A program made the position numbers and the translations under genes. Shown one piece after another: positions 33,330-44,626 of a DNA stretch of 64,000 nt; the stretch's first letter is position 1; each line of letters starts with the position of its first letter. The stretch spans positions 21,882,001 to 21,946,000 of the forward strand of contig NW_026623008.1 of assembly GCF_023065955.2 (NCBI RefSeq), written 5' to 3'. Source of the stretch: Ursus arctos. Its lineage: Eukaryota; Chordata; Mammalia; Carnivora; Ursidae. The notes under the pieces were generated by a model. That model was not told the origin of the DNA. It did no database searches and worked only from the letters and a program-made list of their open reading frames with translations.

Positions 33330-33530
33330 TTGTTTTTCTTTTTAGTCAATTTTATTGCATTATAATTTACAGGCATTAAAAATGGACACACTTTAAGTGT
33401 ACAGGTCAATAACTTTTGACAAATCTATACACATGTGCTTACACTATTCCAGTCAAGATATAGAAAGTTGTCTCATGCCCCTTGTCTGTCAATCTCTTCC
33501 CACCTCTCTCCATCCAGTATGGTAAGATAT
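33330..33530 (-). mobile_element. L1-derived fragment, probably antisense
   Basis: 'ttttattgcattataattta', 'ctttaagtgtacaggtcaat', 'aacttttgacaaatctatac' and 'ttccagtcaagatatagaaa' resemble text common at the antisense 3' end of old L1 elements. It may belong to the same element as the L1 block at 34.5-38.4 kb. Confidence 0.6.
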
Positions 33531-34519
33531 GATGGGGCAGAACAGGCATAAGGGATGGTAGGACCATGGGAGGGGAACATGCCTGTCAGAGAAATCTTCC
33601 TGGGGAGAAGGAACTTTAATCTAACACGTGTAAGTGTCGGCCAGGCAAAGAGGTGGTGGAGGAGAGAACTCCAGGGCTGTATTCTGGCTTGGTGTTACTA
33701 ATGTATCTAACTACTTTTAGCTTTGTAATTCTGAATGAGAAGAATACTTATTTAACTCTCTGCAATCACATCCCACTTGGATGCTATTAATTTCAAGCCA
33801 TCCAAGCTCACAGCTTTGTTTATGAAAATAACAGCCAACCTTTCTTCCCAAGGACCAAGTTTTATTCTTCAGTGGCTACACCAGGGAGGAAAGGAGTAAA
33901 AACAACCCCATCTACCTTCTGCCTAGGGAGAGGGGGATTGAGCTGGTCTGCTGAAGAGTAGAGTAAGTCACCTTTGTCACCACAGACCCTAAAAGTCTTT
34001 TGGAAAAACAGACCCAAAGTGGTTCCTGAGAAATCTGAAAAGGTTTTAGATACGTAAGTACCCATATGCACAAAACATACACATAGAAGCACATGGACAT
34101 GGTTACCCATAAGCAGATGTACATTCCCACATTCACACATAGCCATACACACACAGATGCACATATGTATGTGTACCCTTCATGTCACAAATGGAGCATT
34201 TCATGATGTGATCCTGCTTCCCCAGCTCCATAATCTGTTAGCTCCAGGTAGGACTGAACCATAGGAATTTGATAAAGTCATTAATTGTGAGTTTGGGCCG
34301 TCACTTCTACTTGAGTCCTTTAGGTTCCTCATCTATAAAATAGAGGTAGGGATAGGAGTGGGTGAGGGTAGGGTTTGAATTGGTTGATTCCTTAAGGACT
34401 TTGAGCACTCACATTGCAGGGGTTAGGATTTCACCTGTAAAAAGATGACAGTAAAATCTTCCTTGGGGAGTTGCTGGAGGATTACATGTAAAGTGTTAGG
34501 TATAGTGCAAGGTATGGTC
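33531..34519. other. Unassigned non-coding stretch
   Basis: No gene recognised. A MIR-like phrase 'aggttcctcatctataaaat' occurs at about 34322-34341. 34060-34170 is CA/ACAC-rich. Confidence 0.45.
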
Positions 34520-34590
34520 AGTCTTTTTAATCTTAGCCATTCTAATAGGTGAATTTTCATATCTCACTGTGGTTCTAATATTCATTTTTC

Positions 34591-34789
34591 TTTTTTTTTT
34601 TAAGATTTTATTTATTCATTTGACAGAGAGAGAGACAGCCAGTGAGAGAGGGAACACAAGCAGGGGGAGTGGGAGAGGAAGAAGCAGGCTTCCAGTGGAA
34701 GAGCCTGATGTGGGGCTCGATGCCAGAACTCCAGGATCACGCCCTGAGCTGAAGGCAGACGCCCAATGACTGAGCCACCCAGGTGCCCC
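34591..34789 (-). mobile_element. Can-SINE (SINEC1), antisense, full length
   Basis: T run, 'aagattttatttattcattt', purine-rich body, 'ccaggatcacgccctgagct' and head 'gagccacccaggtgcccc'. The target-site duplication 'tctaatattcattttc' (near-perfect) flanks it, splitting L1 sequence cleanly. Confidence 0.96.
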
Positions 34790-35700
34790 TCTAATATTCA
34801 TTTTCCTAATGAATACTGTTGTTGAGTATATTTTCATATGCTTATTTGCATCGACTTTGCTATATCTGCTTTGGTGAGGTATTTGTTTAAATTTTTTGAC
34901 CTTTTAAGAATGAGTTGTTTGTTTTCTTCTGTGGAATTTTGAGAGGTCTTTATATATTATGGATGTATGTCTTTCAGCAGACCAGACTTGCAATTTTTTT
35001 TTTTCAGTCTGTGGCTTATCCTTTCATTCTCTTTAAAGGTGTCTTTCAAAGAGTGGATTTTTTTTTTTATCTTGATGAAGTCTGATTTATCAGTTTTTTC
35101 CTTTTTGAATTGTGCTTTTTGAAGTTATATCTAAGAAATCTTTGCCTAGGCCAACATCATAACATTTTTTTCCTATCCTTTCTTCTGAAGATTTATAGTT
35201 TTATGTTTTACATTTAGCATGGATCAAAGTTCTCTCTCTATCTCTGGATATACAATTGTCCCAGAATTATTAGTTGGGAAAATCTGTTGCTTTTCAGCAG
35301 AATTGTTTTACTCATTTAAAAAAACAATCAGTTGTCTGTATGTGTGTGGGTCTATTTCTAGTCTCTATTCTATTCCCTTGATCTATTTGTCATTCCTGAT
35401 GCCAACATTACATTGTCTTAATTACTTATTGCTTAATTACGATGTCTTGAAACCAGGTACCGTTAGTCCTCCAACTTTGTTTTTCTCTTTTAAAGTTGTT
35501 TTGAAAATTCTAGGTTTTTTGCATTTATCTATAGATACTAGCATCAGTTTATTAATAGCTGCAAAAAAAGCCTGCTGGCTCTCTGATTGGTATTGACTGA
35601 ATCTATATAATAATTAGGACAAAACTGATGGTGTTTTGTAGTTTTCAGTATATAGGACTTGTACATATTTCGTCAGATCTGTCCTTAAAAATTTCATATA

Positions 35701-35896
35701 TTTTTTTAAAGATTTTATTTATTTATTTGACAGAGATAGAAACAGCCAGCGAGAGAGGGAACACAAGCAGGGAGAGTGGGAGAGGAAGAAGCAGGCTCAT
35801 AGCGGAGGAGCCTGATGTGGGGCTCGATCCCATAACGCCGGGATCACGCCCTGAGCCGAAGGCAAACGCTTAACCGCTGTGCCACCCAGGCGCCCC
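35701..35896 (-). mobile_element. Can-SINE (SINEC1), antisense, full length
   Basis: Same structure as the neighbouring copy. Flanked by the duplication 'aaaatttcatat'. Inserted in the L1 relic. Confidence 0.96.
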
Positions 35897-35954
35897 AAAA
35901 TTTCATATTTTTATGCTATTGTCAATAGTATTGTTTTTATAATCCTTATTTCTT

Positions 35955-35996
35955 TTTTAAAAGATTTTATTTATTTATTTATTTATTTATTTATTT

Positions 35997-36028
<32 letters not shown>

Positions 36029-36188
36029 TTATGAGCAGGAAGAGGGGCAGAGGGAGAGGAAGAGAATCCCAAGCAGACTCTGCAATCAGTATGCAACCTG
36101 ACGCAGGGCTTGATCTCATGACCCTGACATCATGATATGAGTTGAAACCAAGTCGATCATTTAATCAACTGAGCCACCCAGGTGCCCC
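35955..36188 (-). mobile_element. Can-SINE (older subfamily), antisense
   Basis: (TTTA)n tail complement, a long (GA)n run, 'gggcttgatctcatgaccct' and head 'gagccacccaggtgcccc'. Its body differs from the two SINEC1 copies and resembles older dog/bear-shared SINECs. Flanks 'ataatccttatttct' and 'ataatctttgtttct' form a diverged target duplication, consistent with greater age. Confidence 0.94.
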
Positions 36189-38440
36189 TATAATCTTTGT
36201 TTCTGATTATTTGTTGCTAGCATATAGAAACACACCTGATATTTGCATACTGATCTTTATCCTGAAACCTTGCTACACTCACCTATTAGTTCTACTACCT
36301 CTTTTTTGAATTATAAATTTCATAATTTTCTACATAAACAATCATGTTATATGTGAATAAAGGCAGTTTTGTTTTTTTCTTTCCTTACTGAGTGATTTTA
36401 ATTTTTTTTCTTGTCTGATTGCACTGGCCAAAGCTTTACTATAATATTGAACAGATGTGGTGAGAACAGAAATCTGCCTTCTTCCTGATTTTAGGGGTAA
36501 AGCATTAAGTCTTTTACCACGAGTTTGATGTGAGCTCTAGGGTTTTTATAGATGTCCTTTATGGGTTGAGGGAGTTCGCTTCTATCCCTTCCTTACCAAG
36601 TTTTTCTTAGGAATGAATGTTGGATTTTGTCAAATGCTTTTTCTTGTCTTTTAAGATAATCATATAGGTCTTTCTGAATTTGTTAGTATGATGAATTACA
36701 CTGATTGATTTTCAAATGTTGAACCAACTCTTCACTCCTGGCATAAGTCTTACTTAGTCATGATATATTATCCTCTTCATGTATTTGACTTATTATAATT
36801 TTGTTTAGAAATTTTAAAATTTATCTCCATGATAAATATTGGTTGTAGTTGTCTTTTCTTTGACAGGTTTTGGTATAAAGGAAATGCTGGCCACAAAACA
36901 TGAGTTGGAAAGTATTCACTCATCTCCATTTTGGGGAGAAGTCTTGCATAGAATTGGCATTATTTCTTCCTTAAATGACTAGTAAAATTCACCAGTGAAG
37001 CCATCTGAAGCAGAATTTTTCTTTAGGGAAAGACTTCTAATTTCAAAATATATTTAGTAGATTCACAACCTTTCACATTATTTATTTCTTCCTGAGTGAC
37101 TTTTGTTAGTTTATACCTTGCAAGGAATTAGTCTATTTTTTCTAAGTTGTCTAATTTATTGGCATAAATTTGTTCATAATATCCCCTTAATTTTTTTTAA
37201 TATCTGGGAAAGCTGTACAGATGTCGCTTCTGTCATTTCTGATAGTTGTGATTTGTGTCTTTTCCCTTTTTTCCCAATCGGTTTGGTTAGAAGTTACCAT
37301 TTTTTCTGATCTCTTAAAAGAACCAGCTTTTGTTTTATTGGTTTTCCCTGTTGTTTTTCTGTTATTTATTTAATTGATTTCTACTTTGATCTTAGTTAAT
37401 TCCTTTCTTCTCTTTGCTTTGGTTTTTGTTTGCTCTTCTTTTTCTAATTCATAAGACTGAATCTGGGATCATCGATTTGAGACCTTTTTTCTTTTCTAGT
37501 ACAGGCCATCAGTGCTACCATAAAGGCCCGAAGTACGGATTTAGTGGCATCTCACAAATTCAATACATTGGTTTTAATTTTCATTCAGTTCAAAATACTT
37601 TCTAATTTCCCTTTTGGTTTTTTCTTTGACCTATGGGCTATCTAGAAATGTGTTTAGTTTCCAAATAGTTGGTGGTTTTCCAGGGGTCTTTCAGTTATTA
37701 ATTTCTAATTCAATCCATTGTAGTTAACGTATTTGTATTGCTTGAATCCTTTTAAATTCTTTGACATCTTTATGGTTTAGTCTATGATTCATCTCAGTAA
37801 ATGATTTATGTGCATTTGAAAAAAAAACGTGTGTTCTGCTATTATTTGGAGTATTCCATAATTGTCAATTAGGTCCAGTTGATTATGTTGTTTAAATCTT
37901 CAAAATCTTTTGCTATAATTTTGAATTTGTCGATTTCTCCTTGCCATTCCATCAGTTTTTGTTTCACGCATTTTGATGGTTATTAGTGGCGTAAACATTT
38001 ACGATTATATATACTCCTAATGAAGTGACTTCTTTATCATTGTGAGATTATCTTGTCTCTGGTAATATTATTTTCTCTCATATAAAGTTTGTCTGATATT
38101 AATCTAGCCATTCTAGCTTTCTTTTGATTAATGCTTGCATGGTATATCTTTTTCAAACCATTTTCTTTTAATCTATATGTGTTTTCATATTCAAAGTGTT
38201 TTCTTTTGTAGATGGTATATTGTTGGGTCTTTCTTTTTTACCCAATCTGACTCTCTCTGTCTTTTAAATGACATGTTTAGATTATTAACATGCTGGGTTA
38301 TTGTGAGCATGACTATATTCAAAGATAAATATCAGTTAACTCTCTCTCCACACCTCCTCAGCCATGTGTGCTGCACATCTTTTAATCATTTATACTTGAC
38401 TCCCTATCATGTCCCTCTTCATGGCCCTTATTACAGTATA

Positions 38441-38635
38441 TAATATGATATATTATATAATATATTATAAATATATCATATAATAATTATATAATATATA
38501 ATTATATAAAATATTAAATATATAATAATTAAATGCATATAAATAATATAATATATCTAATATATAATATAATATAATATAATATAATATAATATAATAT
38601 AATATAATATAATATACGTGTAATACAATATGTAC
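38441..38635. repeat. AT-rich array with (AATAT)n pentanucleotide core
   Basis: Nearly pure A/T for about 190 bases. The segment 38563-38615 is a regular pentanucleotide array. The earlier half has imperfect TATAATATA palindromes that could form cruciforms. It sits directly at the 5' break of the L1 relic. Confidence 0.9.
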
Positions 38636-39454
38636 TTTCATATGATTCCTGTTTATAACTTCCCCAATTAGCAACAAGTTCCAGGGTGGAAGACACTAGT
38701 GAATGAATTAATGAATGAGTGGTGAGTAAGTGATCTCATGTTCCACGATGATTCTTCGTAACCTTATAACCCTGTACGGCACCCCAGGCCCTCTCCCTTT
38801 GCCTGTCTCCTGCTGCTCTCAAGAGAGGAACCCGAGTCTTAGAGAGGTTGGAGATGGGCCTGAGATGGCCAGCCCACTCCTCACCCCAGAACCACCCCCT
38901 GTGGTCTCCCAGCCCTGCCTTCTCCGCTCTGGCCTGTGCATGCACACACGTCCTCTCACTCTCAGCAGCCTGAGGAACAGTTCACACCCCCAAGCAGAGC
39001 AGAGCAGTGGGCTCTGGTTTGGCTCCCACCAATTGACTTCACCCTTTGAGTCTGTTCGCTGGCGGGGGACCCTTGACCATTGCCCTCTCCCCGTCTCCAA
39101 CAGACACGAATGAGCAGACGGAGGAGCGAGTCCCAGAGCTTGGCTGCCCGGAGTCGCAGCCGCTGAAAAGTTAAGAGCTGAGCTTGCGGTGGATTTTTTC
39201 TCGCCCTGCAGTGTAATTATGGCTCAAAAGCACTAGAGGTTTTTTGTGAGCTGAGGCCTTTGTCATGCAGCTTGCAGGTTATATCTCCTCTTGCTAACTC
39301 TCTTCCTGCTGCACTAACATGGGGCCGGGGTCTCCAGGAGGCCCTTGGGGTGGACAGAGGAACAGCAGCTGGTCCCCATCAGCATCACACGTGGTCCTGA
39401 CCATGGGAGGTTAGTGCAGGAAGGTGCAGTTCCTACACTGATTGGTCAACAGCC
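38636..39454. other. Unique non-coding stretch with candidate regulatory block
   Basis: No supported gene. 39125-39310 is repeat-free and contains 'gcagtgtaattatggctcaa' in otherwise mixed sequence; it reads like a conserved element. Confidence 0.5.
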
Positions 39455-39690
39455 TTACTACACTTGCTCTGTGCCAGGTCTGTCCTGGGTTCTGGGGCTG
39501 CAGGGCTGGCATGGTCATCACCCCTGCCCTGGGGGAGCTCAGTCTGGGGGCTGGTGGGTGGATCACCAATGAGGCCCAGAAAGGGTGTGTGATTCCTCTG
39601 GGCCTTACAGTCAGATGGGGGCTGGGTTAGGATAGAACCCAGGATCTCTAACGCTGGGCTGTCCACCTGGGACTTGCATCCAATGTCACG
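39455..39690. repeat. Ancient interspersed repeats (two fragments)
   Basis: 39455-39545 follows the 'tgtgccaggcactg...ctgccctgg(g)ggagctcagtct' fossil, sense. 39550-39690 has reverse MIR-like text ('aatgaggcccagaaagggtg'). Boundaries uncertain. Confidence 0.5.
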
Positions 39691-39907
39691 CCAGTGTTAG
39701 GGGTCAGGAGATGTTTCCTGGGGGAAGATTTTCACTCATGATAAGAACTGTACGTGGAGGTGGAATCCACAGGAAAGGCATCAGGCCAACCCCACCCCAT
39801 CCAGGGCCAGGGACCGCTGGCCGCTCCTTTTCCAGCTCCACCCAGTGCTGGAGTCCCCCAGAGAGGCCCTGCACCAGTGAGGAACTTTTCCCTTGAAAGT
39901 AACAACA

Positions 39908-40115
39908 GAGGCTCCTGGGTGGCTCAGTCATTAAGCGTCTGACTTCTGCTCAGGGCCTGATCTCAGGGTTCTGGAATCGAGTCCCGCATCAGGCTCTCTT
40001 CTCCCCTGGCGTGCTGGGAGCCTGCTTCTTCCTCTCCCGCTCCCCCTGCTTGTGTTCCCTCTCTCGCTGTCTCTCTCTGTCAGATAAATAAATAAAATCT
40101 TAAAAAAAAAAAAAA
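39908..40115 (+). mobile_element. Can-SINE (SINEC1), sense, full length
   Basis: Head 'ggctcctgggtggctcagtc', B-box side 'gttctggaatcgagtcccgc', CT-rich body, 'agataaataaataaaatctt' and a 14-A tail. Flanked by 'aagtaacaaca' on both sides. Confidence 0.95.
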
Positions 40116-40119
40116 GTAA

Positions 40120-40620
40120 CAACAAATGGGCTGAGCAAATGGGAATTTGCTGGTTCTGGTTCAGCCGAGGACAGCAGGCCTGGGTCTACCCAGACCCCAT
40201 TTCTCTGACATTCTCTCCTTTCTGCCCTCCTCCCCATTTCACCTTCAACCCCTGGCCTCCAACACCTTCCTCCATGGAGCCAGACGAGGAGTGCAAGTGT
40301 ATCTGGGAGCTCCCTTGAAGGAGAGGGGAGGATTTCCCAGACCCCCTGGCAAATATCTGGCTTTTCATTGGCCGGAACTGGGCCACATGCCCTTTCCTGA
40401 ACCAATAGGGTACCAGCAGGATGGGACTAGACTGACTATTTAAACCAATCAGGCCCCACCCCTGGAGCTGGAGGTGTGTTATTCAGGCCACGTGGCTGGG
40501 AGGGGCACAGGGCAGTTCCCCAGAGGAGAGTCTAGTGGGCTTGGTGGGAGGAGGTGAGGGGGAACTGGGTATGGCGGCAAAGTGTTGGGACAGAGGCCAC
40601 CCCCTGAGATGACGAGTAGC
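40120..40620 (+). repeat. Ancient interspersed repeat with CCAAT motifs, family not assigned
   Basis: 'tcctccatggagccagacga', 'tggcttttcattggccggaa', 'ctgggccacatgccctttcc' and 'tgaaccaatagg' follow a common mammalian fossil in order; it probably continues left of the Can-SINE at 39.9 kb. The CCAAT/ATTGG words belong to the repeat itself. Confidence 0.55.
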
Positions 40621-40679
40621 ATCCAATCAATGAGAAGCCCTCCCTGCCACTCCAGTCCCACCTGCCATGTCCTACCTTA

Positions 40680-41060
40680 TGTCCAAGCCTGCTGAGTGGC
40701 ATGTAGTCCCCACAGCCCACCATGCTGGCTCATGACCCCATTCGTTTGCCCTGGCTGTGTCCTCCCGCTGGGATTCTCTTCTTCCATGACAGATCGGATC
40801 CTTATGACCCTGAGCACCACCTAATTGGATCACCCTTTGACCGTTGGTACCCACTTGCCAGCCCATCACTTGCAACACTGTCGTGGGTAGGTTTCCATGT
40901 CTGCCCTCCCCAAACAGGTGCGTGCCCACACTCACACAGCTTGTGAGTTCCTGGAAAGAATGAACTGAGTCTTCATTAATCACCCTATCCCCAACCTCTA
41001 GCCACTGCCTGGTTTAAAGAAGGGACTCAGAAAAGATCTGTTGAATGAACGAACGTGCTC
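40680..41060 (+). repeat. L2 LINE fragment, sense
   Basis: The end 'gcttgtgagttcctggaaag', 'aaagaagggactcagaaaag' and 'atctgttgaatgaacgaac' matches the L2 3' terminus. The 5' part is uncertain. Confidence 0.6.
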
Positions 41061-41599
41061 TTTTTGTGGAATGCCTGGCTGCCGTGTAGGTATTTGCATT
41101 TTTACAAAGGACAAAATGGCAAAGCCAAAGTGATGAAGCGCCCGTGGTAAAATTTCAGGCACCAGTGAGCTGGGCCTGGAAGCTTCTTCAGTTGTTTAGT
41201 GCCTAGGGGAGGAAGTGGCTGTCACAGCAGGTAGACGTACCCATTCATTGCTTTCCGGTGCAAAATTAGGAAAACAATCACACTGTCTCCTGAAAAACAT
41301 TAATGTGTCATGGAAACAAATGCATTTCCCTTTGGCTTTCTGGAAGAGCACACTTCCTAGTCCTGTCAGGTTTTCCTGTGGTGGTTCCAGTCGACAGAAC
41401 CTTCCTTCCTGACTTCTCTGTGGGCTGTGAGGGCGATGCCCTGGCGGACGCTAAGGTCATCTCAACAATCTGACCTCACAGCCACCTGCCCTCCCCGCCC
41501 TGCCTGGGGGTGAGGAGCCTAATGTTATCTGGTAGTTGAAGGAGCCAAATTCCACGGCTTAGATGTTTCCACGTGGAACGCACTGGCTTGGCTGCTTTT
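41061..41599. other. Unique non-coding stretch
   Basis: Nothing recognised. Confidence 0.5.
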
Positions 41600-42215
41600 C
41601 CCACGCTGATCGTGGTCCATTCTGATAGCTGAGTTCCTCCCTGGTCCTCTGACAGCCCTCCCGGTGCCCCAACTCTACGCACCGCATTCTCTCTGCCCTC
41701 AAGCCCACCCCTTCCGGCCCACCCTCCACTCTGCTCCAGAGCGATCCCCAGCAGCACAAAACTGACTGGGTCGCTTCCTGTTGGAAAACCTTCCCAGGCC
41801 CCACAGTATCCTCAGGTCACAGTCCCAACTCCTTAAGCCCTGCACCAGCCATACAGAGGTTGGGGCGTTAGGCAGGTACACATCGGGCAAGCACCCACCC
41901 CCGCTCTGCACCAGCCATTCCCTCTGCCTAGATGCTTCCCTGTTGGCCTGGTGAGCTCTTACTCACTCCTCAAAACCCAGGCCCCAGCATCCCATTCTCT
42001 GCGAAGCCCTCCCTGATTCTCATTGTAAAGCTGATTCTCCCCAGCCTTATGTCTCCATCACTAAGCCTGGTTTTGTCTCCACATGCAACACCTCATTACC
42101 AATCCCCCCTCATCTGTCCCCCTACTCAACTGTGATCTTCCTTAGGCCTAACTGTGTTCCCAGCACCTGAAAGCAGATGTGTCCGGAAGAGTTTATGGAG
42201 GGAATGGACCCGTGA
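41600..42215 (+). repeat. L2 LINE, sense, long fragment
   Basis: Phrases in order: 'ccaccctccactctgctcca', 'cttcctgttggaaaaccttc', 'ccattccctctgcctagatg', 'gagctcttactcactcctca', 'tgcgaagccctccctgattc' and 'cccagcacctgaaagcagat'. These track the last 600 bases of L2. Confidence 0.75.
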
Positions 42216-42339
42216 ATAAATACATAAAATCACCACACTCCAATCCCTTTCCTACTGCCGTTGTAATAGCAGAAGTGGCAGCAGTAATTCTCTCTTTTCT
42301 GGAACACACACTACAATGCCAGGCCCCACAGTTGGCCCC
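42216..42339. other. Unassigned short stretch
   Basis: Between an L2 and a MIR; nothing recognised. Confidence 0.4.
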
Positions 42340-42520
42340 TTGGCTTCATCAGTCCTGACAACTTGACAACCTTCTCGAGAGTTGGCGTGATTATTAGGTC
42401 CATTTTATAGATGAGGCACACTGAGCTCAGGGAGGTCAAGGATCCCATTCAAAGTCACACTTCGGAGGGAGTAAAGAAGCCAGATTTGAATTCAGGGATG
42501 TCTGGCTCTGACTTCTTCAC
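42340..42520 (-). repeat. MIR SINE, antisense
   Basis: 'aggtccattttatagatgag', 'gcacactgagctcagggagg' and 'agatttgaattcagggatgt' are reverse MIR text from 3' to B-box side. Confidence 0.8.
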
Positions 42521-42524
42521 TTCC

Positions 42525-42800
42525 TGAGGACCTACTATGTGCCAGGTGCTATCCTGTGGTCTGGGGATATAGCAGGGAGCAGAACAGGCCTGGCCCTTCT
42601 GCCTCCCTGGGATGTTGTGCTGCCCCCTCTCCCAGAGGCAGGTGGGCTCGTAAGGACCCAGTGGACAGCACTGAGGACCGAGCCACACACATGAGCTCCT
42701 CGGGCCCTCGGGGAAGCCCTCAGGAGTGGGGAATCTCAGCGTCCATTCCTGAAGAAGGAGCTGAGGTTCAGAGAAGCTCAGGGGCTCACCCACGACCGGG
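42525..42800. repeat. Ancient repeat plus reverse MIR fragment
   Basis: 42525-42610 has 'ctactatgtgccaggtgcta' and 'tctggggatatagcagggag' (the unassigned 'tgccaggcactg' fossil). 42735-42800 has 'gaaggagctgaggttcagag' and 'aagctcaggggctcacccac' (reverse MIR). Confidence 0.6.
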
Positions 42801-42949
42801 CAGAGGAGCTGGGAGGTGGAGCTGGGGCCCTAACACCTGATCTGTCTGAGCCTACCTCACCTCTGCCACCAGTCCTGTAGGAGTTAAGCCCCCTGACATC
42901 TTGGTCAGAGTGAATATGGACAAAGAATGAGCTTCAGGAGAACTTCAGA

Positions 42950-43800
42950 ACAAATTGGATCATGTCATTTCCCCCATTCATACTCTGACCCAGCATCTAT
43001 GAAGTCCTTCATGGCCTGGCCCCGCCCAAATCCCCACGCTCCTATCAAGTATGTCTCTCTCCCTCCTTGCTCCCTACCCCCTGCTCCTGGCAGTTCCTAG
43101 AGCAAGCCTTTCTCCTGCAGGTCAGACCTGGAATGTTCTTCTCCCTCCCCCTCTTCCACTTCCCACTGCACTCTCCACACTGCAGACAAAAACGCTTCAC
43201 CCACACAAACCCAGTGACCTGGCAAAAGACAGCTTAAACCTCTCCCAAAGCCCCTACTACCCTGGGATAAGCCCCTGGGTCTTGGCACAGCCACATGGTC
43301 CCACTGGACCTGACCTTTGTCAGATTCTAGCTTCGCTCCAAGCCACAAGCTCCTTCCTGCCTCAGGACCTTTGCATAGGAAAGTTCTTCCCTTCCCTTTC
43401 CTTTTGGATTCAGTTTAAACTGAATAGAAAATTTAACAGAAAATTTATTTTTCTATTAGAGCCCAATGCAAGGCTTGATCCTACCACCGCTAGATCATGA
43501 CCTGAGCTGAAACCAAGAGCTGGGTGCTAAACCAACTGAGCCACCCAGGTGCCCCTAAACTGAGTTTCTTAAGTGAGGCCTTCCCTGGATCCCAACTCAA
43601 ATAAGACTCTGGTTCTTTCCCCTCATGTTCTCGCATTCCCTCCCTCCTAAGGAACATCCCAGCTTCAAATGATATTTTCATCTGTTTATCTGTTAACATT
43701 GGCCAGTCCCCTGGACTGTTCCATGTGTGGGAACCGGCCACACCCTGCGGGATCCTTTGTACCTAGCACTTCGAAGACACTCGGTAAACACCTGGTGAAT
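42950..43800 (+). repeat. L2 LINE, sense, split by a Can-SINE
   Basis: 'ccttcatggcctggccccgc', 'cctcaggacctttgcatagg' left of the SINE, and 'aagtgaggccttccctggat', 'ttgtacctagcacttcgaag', 'ctcggtaaacacctggtgaa' to its right, together form one L2 3' region. Confidence 0.75.
43424..43555 (-). mobile_element. Can-SINE, antisense, shortened
   Basis: Head side 'gagccacccaggtgcccc' and 'ctagatcatgacctgagctg' are intact. The body is short and the tail is a degraded AT-rich stretch. Flanked by 'taaactga' on both sides (43416-43423, 43556-43563). Confidence 0.88.
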
Positions 43801-44155
43801 GAACGAGTAAACAAATTGGAAGGTCTTAAGTGTGACCCAAATATAAAAGTAAAAAATCAATAAATCAGACGTCATCAAAATTAAAAACTGTACCTTACCA
43901 AAGACACACAAAACTGAAAAGGCAGAGCATGGACCGAGCAGAGATGACCCACACACGTGTCCGGCAAAGGATTTTCATCTAAAATATAGAAGGAACTCGT
44001 CAAACTTGAGAAAATAAAGCAAACATCTTACAAAATACTTTAAAAGACGTGGATACATGAATAGCAAAGAAGTGCATGGGAAGATTCTCCACCTCAGGGG
44101 TCATTAGGGAAAATCCAAATGAAAGCTACAAGCCTATTAGAACAGCTAAAACCCA

Positions 44156-44340
44156 GGGGCGGCTGGGTGGCACAGGGTGTGATCCCGGTGTTGTGGGATC
44201 GAGCCCCACATCAGGCTCCTCCGCTATGAGCCTGCTTCTTCCTCTCCCACTCCCCCTGCTTGTGTTCCCTCTCTCGCTGGCTGTCTCTATCTCTGTCAAA
44301 TAAATAAATAAATAAAATCTTAAAAAAAAAAAAAAAAAAA
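44156..44340 (+). mobile_element. Can-SINE (SINEC1), sense, with internal head deletion
   Basis: Head 'ggggcggctgggtggcacag' joins directly to 'ggtgtgatcccggtgttgtg'. About 26 bases normally between them (second half of the A-box arm) are missing. Body and (A)19 tail are intact. The 17-base target duplication agaac(a/g)gctaaaaccca is clear. Confidence 0.95.
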
Positions 44341-44462
44341 GAACGGCTAAAACCCAGAGGGCCCCCGACAATGCATTTTGGCAAGGCTGTGGAGGGGCCC
44401 GAATGGAAAACTGCACGATCGCTGTGCAAACCACGCTGACGGTTTCTTTTAAGAAGTCAAGG

Positions 44463-44626
44463 GGAGCCTGGGTGGCTCAGGTGGTTAAGCCTCTGCCTTC
44501 AGCTCAGGTCGTGATCCCAGAGTCCTAGGATCGAGCCCTGGGTTGGGCTCCCTGCTCAGGAGGAGAGCCTGCTTCTTCCTCTCCCTCTCTCTCTCTGTCA
44601 AATAAATAAATGAATAGTCAAAAAAA
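44463..44626 (+). mobile_element. Can-SINE, sense
   Basis: 'ggggagcctgggtggctcag', 'cctctgccttcagctcaggt', 'cctaggatcgagccctgggt', CT body, 'caaataaataaatgaatag'. Short A tail. Inserted in the L1 3' portion. Confidence 0.93.

Larger units (their letters stand above)
34520..38440 (-). mobile_element. L1 LINE relic (L1M type), antisense, ORF2 decayed
   Basis: The plus strand follows the reverse complement of old L1 ORF2 for nearly 4 kb: 'gccattctaataggtgaatt' near the 3' side, 'ttgatgaagtctgatttatc', 'agtcctccaactttgttttt', then the RT region 'attcaccagtgaagccatct' and 'aaagaaccagcttttgtttt', ending with endonuclease-side text near 38.4 kb. ORF2 is destroyed by stops and indels. Three Can-SINEs (34.6, 35.7, 35.95 kb) inserted later. 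The AT-richness of this block is the L1's own composition. Confidence 0.9.

Noticed and set aside
34591..36188. CRISPR-like array of regularly similar sequences
   Set aside because: The repeated units are three Can-SINEs of about 200 bases with target duplications; this is mammalian DNA.
34520..38440. Small hydrophobic membrane-protein frames
   Set aside because: They are antisense L1 ORF2 sequence, whose T-rich strand gives Phe/Leu-rich frames by composition.
40370..40500. Promoter based on CCAAT and ATTGG words
   Set aside because: The words are part of a recognisable ancient interspersed repeat consensus, unlike the cluster at 45.6 kb.
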